A stretch of DNA of 64,000 bases from Sphingopyxis sp. LK2115. GTDB taxonomy: Bacteria; Pseudomonadota; Alphaproteobacteria; Sphingomonadales; Sphingomonadaceae. A program made the position numbers and the translations under genes. Below are positions 1-8,570 of this stretch, in pieces. Position 1 is the first letter of the stretch; each line of letters begins with the position of its first letter. Under the pieces are notes generated by a model, which saw only the letters and a program-made list of their open reading frames with translations, was not told where the DNA came from and did not search any database. The stretch is from NCBI RefSeq assembly GCF_014595975.1, contig NZ_JABWGQ010000051.1, positions 1 through 64,000 on the forward strand. The letters run 5' to 3'.

Positions 1-521
1 TTGATCACCTCGGGATTGGTGATCGCAAGATTGGAAGGCGACAGCGCCTCGGCCATATTCTTCGCGGCGAACTCCAGCTTGGCGCGCGCCTGTTCGTCGA
101 TTCCCTGGATGTTGCGGGTGGTCGCCAGCAATTGTTCGGCGAGCAGGCCATAGGTCTGGCGGATCAGCGCGAAGACCGGGTTGGCCGTCCAGTCGGGGTC
201 GGCGAATCGCTTGTCCCTGGGCGCATCGGCGTCGGGCGTCAGCGACGGCTGGAGCGTTGCGAGCGAGGCCCAGAAGGCCGCGCCCTGTTCCCACATCCTT
301 GCCGATTGTTCGGCCCACAGCTGCGTCGTCGGATTCCGCAGCCAACCGGCGGGGTCGAACAGCGCCGCCGCGCTGTTTCCCTGATCCGCCTGGCCGAGCG
401 CATAGTCGAGCATCATCTGCTGCGCCCGGCCCATCACGCTGGCCCAATGTTGGACGTCGTCGGGCGAAGGCATGAAGGGATTCGCCGCGTCGCTCGTCTT
501 ATCCTCGCCCATGTCGGTCAT
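1..521 (-). CDS. phaC: class I poly(3-hydroxyalkanoate) synthase PhaC, N-terminal part
   Basis: The 173 readable residues match the N-terminal region of PhaC, which polymerises 3-hydroxyacyl-CoA into storage polyester on cytoplasmic granules. The stretch RDKRFADPDWTANPVFALIR and, at the window edge, ALSPSNLAITNPEV are hallmarks of the PhaC N-terminal domain. The catalytic Cys-Asp-His part lies beyond position 1, so the gene is cut only by the window. The ATG at 521 is preferred over the in-frame ATG at 512 because AGGAAC lies just upstream. It is divergent from the aminotransferase gene across 116 bases that must hold both promoters. Confidence 0.88.
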   Translation of the reverse strand, partial: MTDMGEDKTSDAANPFMPSPDDVQHWASVMGRAQQMMLDYALGQADQGNSAAALFDPAGWLRNPTTQLWAEQSARMWEQGAAFWASLATLQPSLTPDADAPRDKRFADPDWTANPVFALIRQTYGLLAEQLLATTRNIQGIDEQARAKLEFAAKNMAEALSPSNLAITNPEVI

Positions 522-637
522 GCTGGTTCCTGCTGGTCAGTGCCGTGAGAATCCCTATAACAAGCCGCGTCGCGGCTGGCGAGGCGCCGTTCGCGGCCAT
601 TCAAAACGCTTATGTAAAGGAGTTGTTCTAGTTTCCC

Positions 638-1846
638 ATGTCCGACGATGAATTCTATCGCATCAAGCGCCTGCCGCCCTATGTCATCGCCGAAGTCAAT
701 GCGATGCGAGCGGCCGCGCGGGCCGCGGGAGAGGACATCATCGACCTGGGGATGGGCAACCCCGACCTGCCGCCGCCCGACCATGTGATCGACAAATTGT
801 GCGAAGTCGCGCGCAAGCCCGATGCGCACGGCTATTCGCAATCGAAAGGCATTCCGGGCCTCCGCCGCGCGCAGGCCAATTATTACGGTCGCCGCTTCAA
901 CGTCGATCTCGACCCCGAAAGCGAAGTGGTGGTCACCATGGGATCGAAGGAAGGGCTCGCGAGCCTCGCGACGGCGATCACCGGCCCCGGCGACGTCGTG
1001 CTGGCGCCGAACCCCAGCTATCCCATTCATACCTTCGGATTCATCATCGCCGGCGCGACGATCCGCAGCGTGCCGACGACGCCCGATGAAAATTACTGGC
1101 GCGCGCTCGACCGCGCGATGGCCTTCACCGTGCCGCGCCCTTCGATCCTGGTGGTCAATTATCCGTCGAACCCGACCGCCGAAGCCGTCGACCTGGCCTT
1201 CTACGAACGCCTGGTTGCGTGGGCGAGGGAGAATAAGGTCTGGGTGCTCAGCGACCTCGCCTATTCCGAGCTTTATTACGACGGCAATCCGACGCCTTCG
1301 ATCCTGCAGGTGCCGGGCGCAAAGGATGTCGCGATCGAGTTCACCTCGATGTCGAAAACCTATTCGATGGCCGGCTGGCGCATGGGCTTTGCGGTCGGCA
1401 ACAAGCGGCTGATCGCGGCGATGACGCGCGTGAAGTCTTACCTCGACTACGGGGCTTTCACGCCGATTCAGGCCGCGGCCTGTGCGGCGCTGAACGGTCC
1501 GCAGGACATCGTCGAAAGGAACCGGCTACTCTATCAAAAGCGCCGCGACGTCATGGTCGAAAGTTTTGGCCGCGCGGGATGGGACATTCCCAGCCCACCT
1601 GCGTCGATGTTCGCCTGGGCGCCGCTGCCGCCCGCGCTCAAGGACATGGGCAGCCTCGAGTTTTCCAAGCAGTTGCTGACGCACGCCGGGGTCGCGGTCG
1701 CCCCCGGCGTCGGCTATGGCGAGGATGGCGAAGGTTTTGTGCGCATCGCCATGGTCGAAAACGAGCAACGCATCCGCCAGGCGGCGCGCAACCTGCGCAA
1801 ATATTTCGCCTCGATGGGCATGAACACGCCGGCGAAGGCCAGTTGA
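638..1846 (+). CDS. alaC: AlaC-type PLP-dependent aminotransferase
   Basis: This 402-residue class I/II aminotransferase is very close to E. coli AlaC (YfdZ), the glutamate-pyruvate transaminase; related proteins are often labelled LL-diaminopimelate aminotransferase. Visible landmarks are DLGMGNPD near residue 36, NYPSNPTA near 174, and SMSKTYSMAGWRMGF, in which Lys240 should form the Schiff base with pyridoxal phosphate. The product is cytosolic and full length. Its stop overlaps the start of the next gene (ATGA), so the three genes from here to 2738 are probably translated in a coupled way. The family is secure; the exact substrate, alanine or another amino acid, is inferred. Confidence 0.85.
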   Translation: MSDDEFYRIKRLPPYVIAEVNAMRAAARAAGEDIIDLGMGNPDLPPPDHVIDKLCEVARKPDAHGYSQSKGIPGLRRAQANYYGRRFNVDLDPESEVVVTMGSKEGLASLATAITGPGDVVLAPNPSYPIHTFGFIIAGATIRSVPTTPDENYWRALDRAMAFTVPRPSILVVNYPSNPTAEAVDLAFYERLVAWARENKVWVLSDLAYSELYYDGNPTPSILQVPGAKDVAIEFTSMSKTYSMAGWRMGFAVGNKRLIAAMTRVKSYLDYGAFTPIQAAACAALNGPQDIVERNRLLYQKRRDVMVESFGRAGWDIPSPPASMFAWAPLPPALKDMGSLEFSKQLLTHAGVAVAPGVGYGEDGEGFVRIAMVENEQRIRQAARNLRKYFASMGMNTPAKAS

Positions 1847-2256
1847 TGACGCGCGCCGGGTTGGAACGCGCGGGCCGCATGCTGACCGCCCTGTTCGGGG
1901 TCGGCTTTCTGCTCCTTGGGCTGCGCTATTTTGCCGATCCCGGCGCGCTGACTGTCGAAACCGACGTGGCGATGCCCTCGATCAAGGCGGTGATGGAAAT
2001 CCGCACCGTTTATGGCGGCATGTTCGTCGGCGTCGGTCTGGCGACGGCGCTGCTCGGCTGGCGCGACACGACGATGCGGGCCGCCTTGTGGGTGCTGGCG
2101 CTGGTGGCGGGAAGCGTCGCGCTCGCGCGGCTCGCCGCGATCGCGCTTGGACAGGCCCCCGACCCGCTGTTCGCGGCGCTGCTCGCGATCGAGATCGTCG
2201 GCGTCGCGCTGGCCGCCTGGGTCTTGCGCCGACTGGCGGCGGGAACGGACCCATGA
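1846..2256 (+). CDS. DUF4345-family small membrane protein
   Basis: The gene encodes 136 residues with about four hydrophobic segments: residues 8-26, 46-66, 71-92 and 104-124. The motif YGGMFVGVGL in the second segment is typical of DUF4345 proteins. No biochemical function is known for the family. The ATG at 1846 overlaps the TGA of the aminotransferase gene, and its own stop overlaps the ATG of the next gene, giving a tightly coupled three-gene unit. The coupling suggests co-expression, but nothing in the sequence links the protein to aminotransferase chemistry. Confidence 0.75.
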   Translation: MTRAGLERAGRMLTALFGVGFLLLGLRYFADPGALTVETDVAMPSIKAVMEIRTVYGGMFVGVGLATALLGWRDTTMRAALWVLALVAGSVALARLAAIALGQAPDPLFAALLAIEIVGVALAAWVLRRLAAGTDP

Positions 2257-2738
2257 TGACGCCCGACGCCAACGCCATCGCGCAGACGATCCAGCTTTCG
2301 GTGACCCCGGTGTTCCTGCTGGTCGCAACGGGCAGCCTGCTCAACGTCTTTACCGGGCGGCTCGCGCGCGTGGTCGACCGTTCGCGCGTGCTGATCGAGC
2401 AATGGGGCACGACCGAAGGGCGCGAGCATGAGCGGCTCGTCGCCGAACTGCGCGTCGTCGACCGGCGGATGGACATCATCAACAATTCGATCGCCGCGGC
2501 CGTCGCGTGCGGAATCGTCGTTTGCCTGCTCGTCGCGCTGCTGTTTGCGCAGGCGTTCGTCGGTTTCAACCTCGGCGCCGCGGCGGCGTGGGTGTTCGCG
2601 CTGGCGATGCTGCTGCTGCTGGCCTCGTTGCTCCTCTTTCTCGTCGAGGTGCGGCTCGCGACGCGGACGATCCACGTCCCGCTCGAATTGCTCGAACTGG
2701 AAGAAATGGGCTGGCGCAAGCGGCAGGGCGGGCGCTAG
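2253..2738 (+). CDS. DUF2721-family membrane protein
   Basis: This 161-residue protein has one N-terminal hydrophobic segment (about residues 9-30), a charged middle (FTGRLARVVDRSR and an amphipathic helix around residues 40-78), and two strongly hydrophobic segments near residues 80-128. This pattern and the motif FLLVATGSLLNVFTGRL identify DUF2721. The function is unknown. The ATG at 2253 sits in ATGATG and overlaps the preceding stop; ATG 2256 would remove one residue. The end converges on the MFS transporter gene across 184 bases in which no convincing terminator hairpin was found. Confidence 0.75.
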   Translation: MMTPDANAIAQTIQLSVTPVFLLVATGSLLNVFTGRLARVVDRSRVLIEQWGTTEGREHERLVAELRVVDRRMDIINNSIAAAVACGIVVCLLVALLFAQAFVGFNLGAAAAWVFALAMLLLLASLLLFLVEVRLATRTIHVPLELLELEEMGWRKRQGGR

Positions 2739-2922
2739 AATCCCGGCGATCGTGGCGGACCTGCGTTGACCGGTATCGTTCCGGGGTTCGCAAGCGACGC
2801 GCGCCACCGGACGGCGACCCTTTGGGTTCCTGACCATGCACGACGACGAGGCGGATCGCTGCGCCATCCGGCAACGCCGCGTCGAACCGACGGCGGGCAT
2901 CGCGGGCGACGATGCACCCGGT

Positions 2923-4425
2923 TCAGCCGCCTTGTCTGGCAAGCATCGGGACGATGCGCGCCATGGCGGCGATCGCGAGCAGCAGCGTCGTCGCCGCAAA
3001 GGCCATCGTATAAATGGGCTCGCCGGGGAAAAAGGCCTGCATCGCCGATCCCATCAGCGCTGCGACGAGCAGCTGCGGGATCACGATAAAGACGTTGAAC
3101 AGGCCCATATAGATGCCAAGCTTTGCCTGCGGCAGGCTCGACGCGAGGATGGCATAAGGCATGGCGAGCACCGAGGCCCAGAAGATGCCGATGAAGATTT
3201 CGCTGACGATCAGCAGTGCGGGGTCGCGCAGCACCAAGAAGCTCGCAAAGCCGATCGCGCCGCTCGCCAGGCCGATCATGTGCGTCGGCGCCTGCCCCAG
3301 CCGCCGCGACAACCATGGCAGCAGCGTCAGCGCCGCCACTGCGGCGACGCCGTTATAGATGGCGAACAGCTGGCCGACCCAGTTCGCCGCCGCCTGATAG
3401 TCGGCGCTCGCGGCATCGACCGCGCCATAATGATATTGCGCGACGATCGGCGTTGTGTTGATCCACATGATGAACAGCGCCGACCAGCTGAAGAATTGCA
3501 CAAGCGCGAGGCGCTTCATCAGCGGCGGCATTCCGGCGAAATCGCCGATGATGCTTGCCAGCATATTGGTGCGGTGCCCGCGCCGCGCGAGCAGGATGGC
3601 GGCGATGCTGGCGATGCCATAGGCGATGAGCAGCGCGCCGAGGAGCAGCACCTCGCGCAGCAGCGCGAAATGCTGCTGGATCGCGCAAACCGCTATGCCC
3701 GCGGCAATCCAGGCAAGTGCGCTGCCGGGCCCGCGCTTCGCAAGGTCGTGCGCAGCCGTCGGCGCCAATGCCGGTTCGCTCGCGGCAAAGCCCGCCATGG
3801 TTGCCGGGTCATATTCGCGCGTCGTCACGATCGTCCACAGCACCGACAGGAACAGCGCCGCGCCGCCGAACCAGAAGGCATATTTGACCGTGTCGGGAAT
3901 CTGTCCCGGCGGCGCGACATTGGCGACCCCCATCGCCTCCATCGCCGCGGGAAACAGCGATCCGACGACCGCGCCCGCGCCGATGAAGGCGGTCTGCACC
4001 GCATAGCCCGCGCTATGCTGGTCCTTCCTCAGCATGTCGCCGACAAAGGCGCGAAACGGCTCCATCGAAATGTTGAGCGAGGCGTCGAGCAGCCAGAGCA
4101 TCGCCGCCGCGAACCAGATGGCGGGGCTTTCGGGCATCGCGAACAAGGCGATCGCGGCAAGGATGGCGCCCGCCAGGAAATAGGGGCGGCGTCGGCCGAG
4201 GCGGCCGAGCCAGGTCCTGTCGCTCAGATGCCCGACGATCGGCTGGACGAGCAGCCCGGTCAGCGGCGCGGCGATCCACAGGCCGGGCAGTCGTTCGATA
4301 TCCTCGCCAAGCGACTGGAAGATACGGCTCATGTTCGCATTTTGCAGCGCAAAGCCGATCTGGATGCCGAAAAAGCCGAAGCTGATGTTCCACAGGCCGG
4401 CAAAGCCCTGCCGCGGCTTGTCCAT
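2923..4425 (-). CDS. sugar MFS transporter (SUC/GPH-like)
   Basis: The 500-residue product has about twelve membrane segments. It carries the loop 2-3 signature RLGRRRPYF (residues 75-83) and the helix-rich start GLWNISFGFFGIQIGFALQ typical of the glycoside-pentoside-hexuronide and sucrose/maltose group of major facilitator transporters. It should import a sugar or oligosaccharide by cation symport across the inner membrane. The start has a good ribosome site (GGAGAG). The adjacent, co-oriented LacI-type regulator fits control of uptake by an internal sugar ligand. No glycosidase gene lies beside it in this window, so the substrate cannot be named. Confidence 0.8.
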   Translation of the reverse strand: MDKPRQGFAGLWNISFGFFGIQIGFALQNANMSRIFQSLGEDIERLPGLWIAAPLTGLLVQPIVGHLSDRTWLGRLGRRRPYFLAGAILAAIALFAMPESPAIWFAAAMLWLLDASLNISMEPFRAFVGDMLRKDQHSAGYAVQTAFIGAGAVVGSLFPAAMEAMGVANVAPPGQIPDTVKYAFWFGGAALFLSVLWTIVTTREYDPATMAGFAASEPALAPTAAHDLAKRGPGSALAWIAAGIAVCAIQQHFALLREVLLLGALLIAYGIASIAAILLARRGHRTNMLASIIGDFAGMPPLMKRLALVQFFSWSALFIMWINTTPIVAQYHYGAVDAASADYQAAANWVGQLFAIYNGVAAVAALTLLPWLSRRLGQAPTHMIGLASGAIGFASFLVLRDPALLIVSEIFIGIFWASVLAMPYAILASSLPQAKLGIYMGLFNVFIVIPQLLVAALMGSAMQAFFPGEPIYTMAFAATTLLLAIAAMARIVPMLARQGG

Positions 4426-4515
4426 GCGTCTCTCCCCGTAGCGAGCCGCGCGGGCGGCTTCTGTCCCGCCGGTTTTGCAGCCTGGTGCGGGCAGGGCAAG
4501 CAGCTTGGCCGATTG

Positions 4516-4523
4516 CGTATACG
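4516..4523. promoter_or_regulatory. candidate LacI-family operator upstream of the MFS gene
   Basis: The gap between the LacI gene and the transporter start contains the perfect palindrome CGTATACG, followed at once by AATACG, a partial repeat of one arm. It lies about 90 bases before the transporter ATG and is the most symmetric short site in the gap. LacI-family operators are short palindromes with a central CG or TA step, so binding by the adjacent regulator is plausible but rests on position and symmetry alone. Confidence 0.3.
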
Positions 4524-4616
4524 AATACGTTGGGGGGCTGCGGGCCTGTCTGATCCATCCCCATCGGCTTGCGATGGGGCGGGTTATGGACGGCGCTTTT
4601 CAAAAACCGCCCCGCT

Positions 4617-5651
4617 TCAGACCGCCGTGCTCTGCCGTTTCACCAGCCGCGTCGGCAGCACCCGCCGTTCGGCTTGCGCCCCGTCGATTCGGCGGAGGAG
4701 CGCGTCGACGAGCAGTTCGCCCGCGCCCTTGATGTCCTGCATCACGGTCGTCAGCGTCGGCGAGGTCAGGTTGGCGGCGGGAATGTCGTCGAAGCCGATG
4801 ATCGCAACGTCCTGCGGCATCGTCAGCCCGGCTTCGGCCAGCGCGCGCATCGCGCCGATCGCGATCAGGTCGCTTGCGGCAAAGATGGCGTCAAAGCGCG
4901 CGCCGCCCGCGAGCAGCGACGTCGCAGCGGCATAGCCCGACGCTTCGGACGAAACGGCGTCGCGTTGCAACGCGGGGTCGGGCGCGATCCCCGCGGCGCG
5001 CATCGCCCGGCAAAGCCCGCGATAGCGGTCGTGGAACTCGGGCGCATGGTCCGATGCTTCGCCGAGGAACGCGATGCGCCGCCGACCGATCTCGATCAGG
5101 TGCGCGCCCGCCTGTTCGCCCGCGCCGATATTGTCCGACCCGACGGTCAACCCGATGTCATCGTCCGACACCGATCCCCAGCGCACGAACTTGGTGTCCA
5201 TTTCGACCAGATGTTCAAGCTTTTCGCGGTAAAGCTGATAGTCGCCATAGCCGAGAAGGATGATGCCGTCGGACCGGTGACTGTCCTGATAATCGACGTG
5301 CCAGTCATTGTGCATCTGCTGGAAACTGATGAGCAGGTCATAGCCGCGCCGCGCGCACTGCCGCGTGATCGACCCCAGCATCGACAGGAAAAAGGGGTTG
5401 ATCATCGAATCGTCGGGGGTCGGATCCTCGAAAAAGAGCAAGGCGAGCGTGTGGGTGCGTTGCGACCGCAGGCTCGAGGCGTTTTTGTCGACGGTGTAAT
5501 TCAGCTCGCGCGCGATGCGTTCGATATTGGCGCGCGTCGCGGCGCTCACCGACTTGCTGCCGCGCAGCGCGCGCGACACGGTGGGCTGCGACACCCCCGC
5601 CAGATAGGCGATGTCGAAGCTGGTCGGCTTGCCCGATGGCGGACGCCCCAT
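4617..5651 (-). CDS. LacI-family transcriptional regulator
   Basis: The protein has 344 residues. The N-terminal LacI helix-turn-helix is at about residues 11-30, with YLAGVSQPTVSRALRGS giving the recognition helix. The periplasmic-binding-protein-like sensor fold follows, including IIGFDDIPAA near the end. The ATG at 5651 follows AGGAGAGGAGC; an upstream in-frame extension to 5846 has no domain content and was rejected. It is co-oriented with and upstream of the sugar transporter, and probably represses it until a sugar binds. The ligand is unknown. Confidence 0.88.
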   Translation of the reverse strand: MGRPPSGKPTSFDIAYLAGVSQPTVSRALRGSKSVSAATRANIERIARELNYTVDKNASSLRSQRTHTLALLFFEDPTPDDSMINPFFLSMLGSITRQCARRGYDLLISFQQMHNDWHVDYQDSHRSDGIILLGYGDYQLYREKLEHLVEMDTKFVRWGSVSDDDIGLTVGSDNIGAGEQAGAHLIEIGRRRIAFLGEASDHAPEFHDRYRGLCRAMRAAGIAPDPALQRDAVSSEASGYAAATSLLAGGARFDAIFAASDLIAIGAMRALAEAGLTMPQDVAIIGFDDIPAANLTSPTLTTVMQDIKGAGELLVDALLRRIDGAQAERRVLPTRLVKRQSTAV

Positions 5652-5842
5652 GCTCCTCTCCTGCCGCGGCCACCCCCGTGGCGACGCGCTGTTCGGCGTC
5701 AAACTTAGCGGCTGGAGGAGGCGGCGCAATGCCCAGAGCCGTTGCCGGCGTCGCGAGGGCGATGCTTTGACATTTCGGCAACAGCGGTTCGCGCGTGCGG
5801 ATTCGATGGCGGTCGCGCCGTCCGATCCGACGGCTCGCTCCG

Positions 5843-6586
5843 TCACCCCGGTTTGCGAAAGCGCAGCGCGAACTGGTCGGTCTTGCCGCGGATCGCCTCG
5901 TCAAAGACATTGGCGGTGCGCGGATCGTCGGCGCGCCGATAGAGGTGGCTTTCGGCCTCCAGCACGAAGCCCGCCCTGGTCAGCACCGCGATCACCGCCG
6001 CCTTGTCGATCCGGTGCAGGCTGTCCGCCGCCGCCGTGCCGCTGCCCTCGACGGCGCTATGGTCGACGACGACCAGCGTGCCGCCGGGCTTCAGCGCGGC
6101 GAACAGCGCCGCGCTGCCCTTGTCGCCGGTGCCTTCGGGGAAGGGTTTCAGATACAGGTCGTGGAAGTTCTGCACGGTGATGATCGTGTCGAGCGGTTCG
6201 GGAAAGGCGGGCGCTGCAAACGGTCCGGCGACCGCATCGACATTGTCATAGGCGGCGTCGACCGCCGCCTGATCGTCGCCATATTGTTTGCGAAACGCGA
6301 TGAACTCGGCCGGCTGAAAGCCGTAGACCTTGCCCGCGGGACCGACCGCCGCTGCCAGCAGGCGCGTGACATAGCCGCTGCCCATGACGAAATCGCCGAC
6401 CGTTTCACCAGCTTCGATCTGGGCGAAGGCAAGCAGCTCGGCGGGCTTGCGCGCGGTGTCGCGTTCGCGGTCGGCGACGGGGCGCGCCGGATCGGCGAGC
6501 GCCGCGGCATAGTCGGGGGCGGCCGCCCGTGCGGCGGCGGGCGGGCTCGCGGCGAGCAGGAGGGCAAGGGTCAGCAAACGGATCAT
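5843..6586 (-). CDS. exported class I methyltransferase-like protein
   Basis: The 247-residue product begins with a clear signal peptide (MIRLLTLALLLAASPPAAARA), so it should be periplasmic or secreted. The body looks like a Rossmann-type methyltransferase: DFVMGSGYVTRLLA resembles motif I, LDTIITVQNFHD fills the motif II/III region, and GGTLVVVDHS is motif IV/V-like. This family is known in proteobacteria, but its substrate is not. S-adenosylmethionine is not expected in the periplasm, so either the fold has been adapted to another role or the leader is a membrane anchor facing inward. The start at 6586 follows GGGAG; a 14-codon upstream extension lacks a leader. Confidence 0.72.
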   Translation of the reverse strand: MIRLLTLALLLAASPPAAARAAAPDYAAALADPARPVADRERDTARKPAELLAFAQIEAGETVGDFVMGSGYVTRLLAAAVGPAGKVYGFQPAEFIAFRKQYGDDQAAVDAAYDNVDAVAGPFAAPAFPEPLDTIITVQNFHDLYLKPFPEGTGDKGSAALFAALKPGGTLVVVDHSAVEGSGTAAADSLHRIDKAAVIAVLTRAGFVLEAESHLYRRADDPRTANVFDEAIRGKTDQFALRFRKPG

Positions 6587-6709
6587 GGCATCGACTCCCT
6601 TTGGTGTATCGCCCCGATATAACAGCATCGCATGGCTTGCGCCCGTTTATTTGCATCTCGCGATTTTGCTGATAAGTTTTTTCGTGAAACTAAAAATGGG
6701 GAGACGGAC

Positions 6710-8449
6710 ATGTATGATCTGGTGATTCGCGGCGGCACCGTCGTCGATGGATCGGGCGGCGCGCCCTTTGTCGCCGACGTTGCGATCGACGGCGACCGGA
6801 TCGTCGCGGTGGGCGCGAATCTGGGCGCCGGGCGCGACGAAATCGACGCCGGCGGCAAGATTGTTACCCCCGGCTTCGTCGACATCCACACCCATTATGA
6901 CGGACAGGCGACGTGGGACGCCGAAATGGCGCCGTCGAGCTGGCACGGCGTCACCACCGTCGTGATGGGCAATTGCGGCGTCGGCTTTGCCCCCGCACGG
7001 CCCGATCGCCACGACTGGCTGATTTCGTTGATGGAGGGGGTCGAGGACATCCCCGGCACGGCGCTCGCCGAGGGCATGACGTGGGACTGGGAAAGCTTCC
7101 CCGAATATATGGACGCGCTGGAAAAGCTGCCGCGCACGGTCGACGTCGCGTGTCACGTCCCGCACGGCGCGGTGCGCGCCTATGTGCTCGGCGACCGCGA
7201 AAAGCCCGGCGCGGTCCCCACCGAGGCCGACATTGCCGAAATGTCGCGGATCGTCGAGGAAGGCATCCGCGCGGGCGCGCTCGGTTTTTCGACAAGCCGC
7301 ACCGTGCTGCACAAGTCGGTCGACGGCGAGCTCGTCCCCGGCACAACCGCGACCGCCGAGGAGCTGATCGCGATCGGCCGTGCGATGGGGCGTGTCGGTT
7401 ATGGCGTGTTCGAAATGGCGAGCGACCTCAAGCGCGAGTGGAACGAGTTTCAGTGGATGGGCGATCTCAGCCGCGAAACCGGGCTGCCGGTGACCTTTGC
7501 GGCGCTGCAATCCATCGCCAAGGAATTGCCGCTGGAGGAGCAGATCGAGGAAATGCGACGCCAGAACGCCACCGGCGCGAACATCGTCGCGCAGATCGCG
7601 CTGCGCGGCAATGGCGTCATCATGGCGTGGCAGGGGACGGTGCATCCCTTCCGCTTCAAGCCCGCGTGGAACGAGATAGAAGGCCTGCCGTGGGAACAGC
7701 AGCTGGCGAAACTGCGCGACCCGGCGTTCAGGGCGCGGATGATCGGCGAAGAGAATGTCTGGCCCGACAGCGACATCCTCGACTTCCTGAAAATCGTCGC
7801 GCTCGGCTGGGCCGTGCAGTTCGAGATGGATCCCGATTTCAACTATGAGCCGAAGATGGACGAAAGCATCGCCGCGCGCGCTGCGGCGGCGGGGGTTTCG
7901 CCGGATGAATATGCCTATGATCTGCTGATGAAGGATGATGGCAAGGGTTTCATCTATTTCCCGATTCTCAATTATCGCGACGGCAACCTCGATTTCCTCG
8001 AGGATCTCCAGCACGCCGACGACACGGTGAACAGCCTGTCCGACGGCGGCGCGCATTGCGGCACGATCTGCGACGCGGCGTCGCCGACCTTCATGCTTCA
8101 GCATTGGGTGCGCGATCGCGCGGCGGGGCGCATCGCACTCGAACATGCGGTCAAGCGCCAGTGCCGCGACACCGCGATGCTTTATGGCCTCGAAGACCGG
8201 GGCCTGCTTGCGCCAGGCTATCTCGCCGACCTCAACGTCATCGACCTGCAAAGGCTGAAACTCGGCAAGCCCTGGCTGGCCTTCGACCTGCCCGCGGGCG
8301 GCAAGCGCCTGCTGCAAAAGGCCGATGGCTATGTTGCGACGGTGAAGTCGGGTCAGATCACCTTCCGCGACGGCGTGATGCAGGGCCCGACCCCCGGCGG
8401 CGTCATCCGCGGTCCGCAGCGGGTCGAAATGGCGATGGCGGCAGAGTAG
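6710..8449 (+). CDS. D-aminoacylase-like amidohydrolase
   Basis: The 579-residue protein is an amidohydrolase of the N-acyl-D-amino-acid deacylase group. It starts with the small beta-domain motif [15 protein letters not shown] and carries the metal-binding HTHYDG at residues 60-65, the NCGVGFAP segment, and late in the chain SDGGAHCG, which would supply the catalytic aspartate region. Such enzymes hydrolyse N-acyl amino acids or related cyclic amides in the cytosol. The ATG at 6710 has GGAG seven bases upstream and starts exactly at the conserved beta-strand. It stands alone; neighbours do not reveal the substrate. Confidence 0.83.
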   Translation: MYDLVIRGGTVVDGSGGAPFVADVAIDGDRIVAVGANLGAGRDEIDAGGKIVTPGFVDIHTHYDGQATWDAEMAPSSWHGVTTVVMGNCGVGFAPARPDRHDWLISLMEGVEDIPGTALAEGMTWDWESFPEYMDALEKLPRTVDVACHVPHGAVRAYVLGDREKPGAVPTEADIAEMSRIVEEGIRAGALGFSTSRTVLHKSVDGELVPGTTATAEELIAIGRAMGRVGYGVFEMASDLKREWNEFQWMGDLSRETGLPVTFAALQSIAKELPLEEQIEEMRRQNATGANIVAQIALRGNGVIMAWQGTVHPFRFKPAWNEIEGLPWEQQLAKLRDPAFRARMIGEENVWPDSDILDFLKIVALGWAVQFEMDPDFNYEPKMDESIAARAAAAGVSPDEYAYDLLMKDDGKGFIYFPILNYRDGNLDFLEDLQHADDTVNSLSDGGAHCGTICDAASPTFMLQHWVRDRAAGRIALEHAVKRQCRDTAMLYGLEDRGLLAPGYLADLNVIDLQRLKLGKPWLAFDLPAGGKRLLQKADGYVATVKSGQITFRDGVMQGPTPGGVIRGPQRVEMAMAAE

Positions 8450-8462
8450 GGAATCGCCTTTT

Positions 8463-8545
8463 TCCCGTTGGTGTCGGGCGAAGTCGAGACATGGTGAGGC
8501 CACATGCTGTCGCGGCGCATCTCGACTTCGCTCGATAGGAACGGA
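8463..8545. repeat. intergenic palindromic element, family B
   Basis: Between two convergent genes lies an element with 11-base inverted arms, CGAAGTCGAGA at 8479-8489 and its complement at 8520-8530, flanked by CCCGTT and AACGG-like ends. The same design recurs at 44451-44534 and, in degenerate form, at 56016-56079. Such mobile-looking palindromes are common between sphingomonad genes. It may also end transcription of the amidohydrolase gene, although there is no T-run. Confidence 0.6.
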
Positions 8546-8570
8546 AAGTCGAACCGGAAAGGCGCGGGCC

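Noticed and set aside
2836-4935. A 699-codon plus-strand frame opposite the MFS transporter and LacI genes
   Set aside because: It is antisense to recognisable proteins and has arginine-rich composition without any domain.
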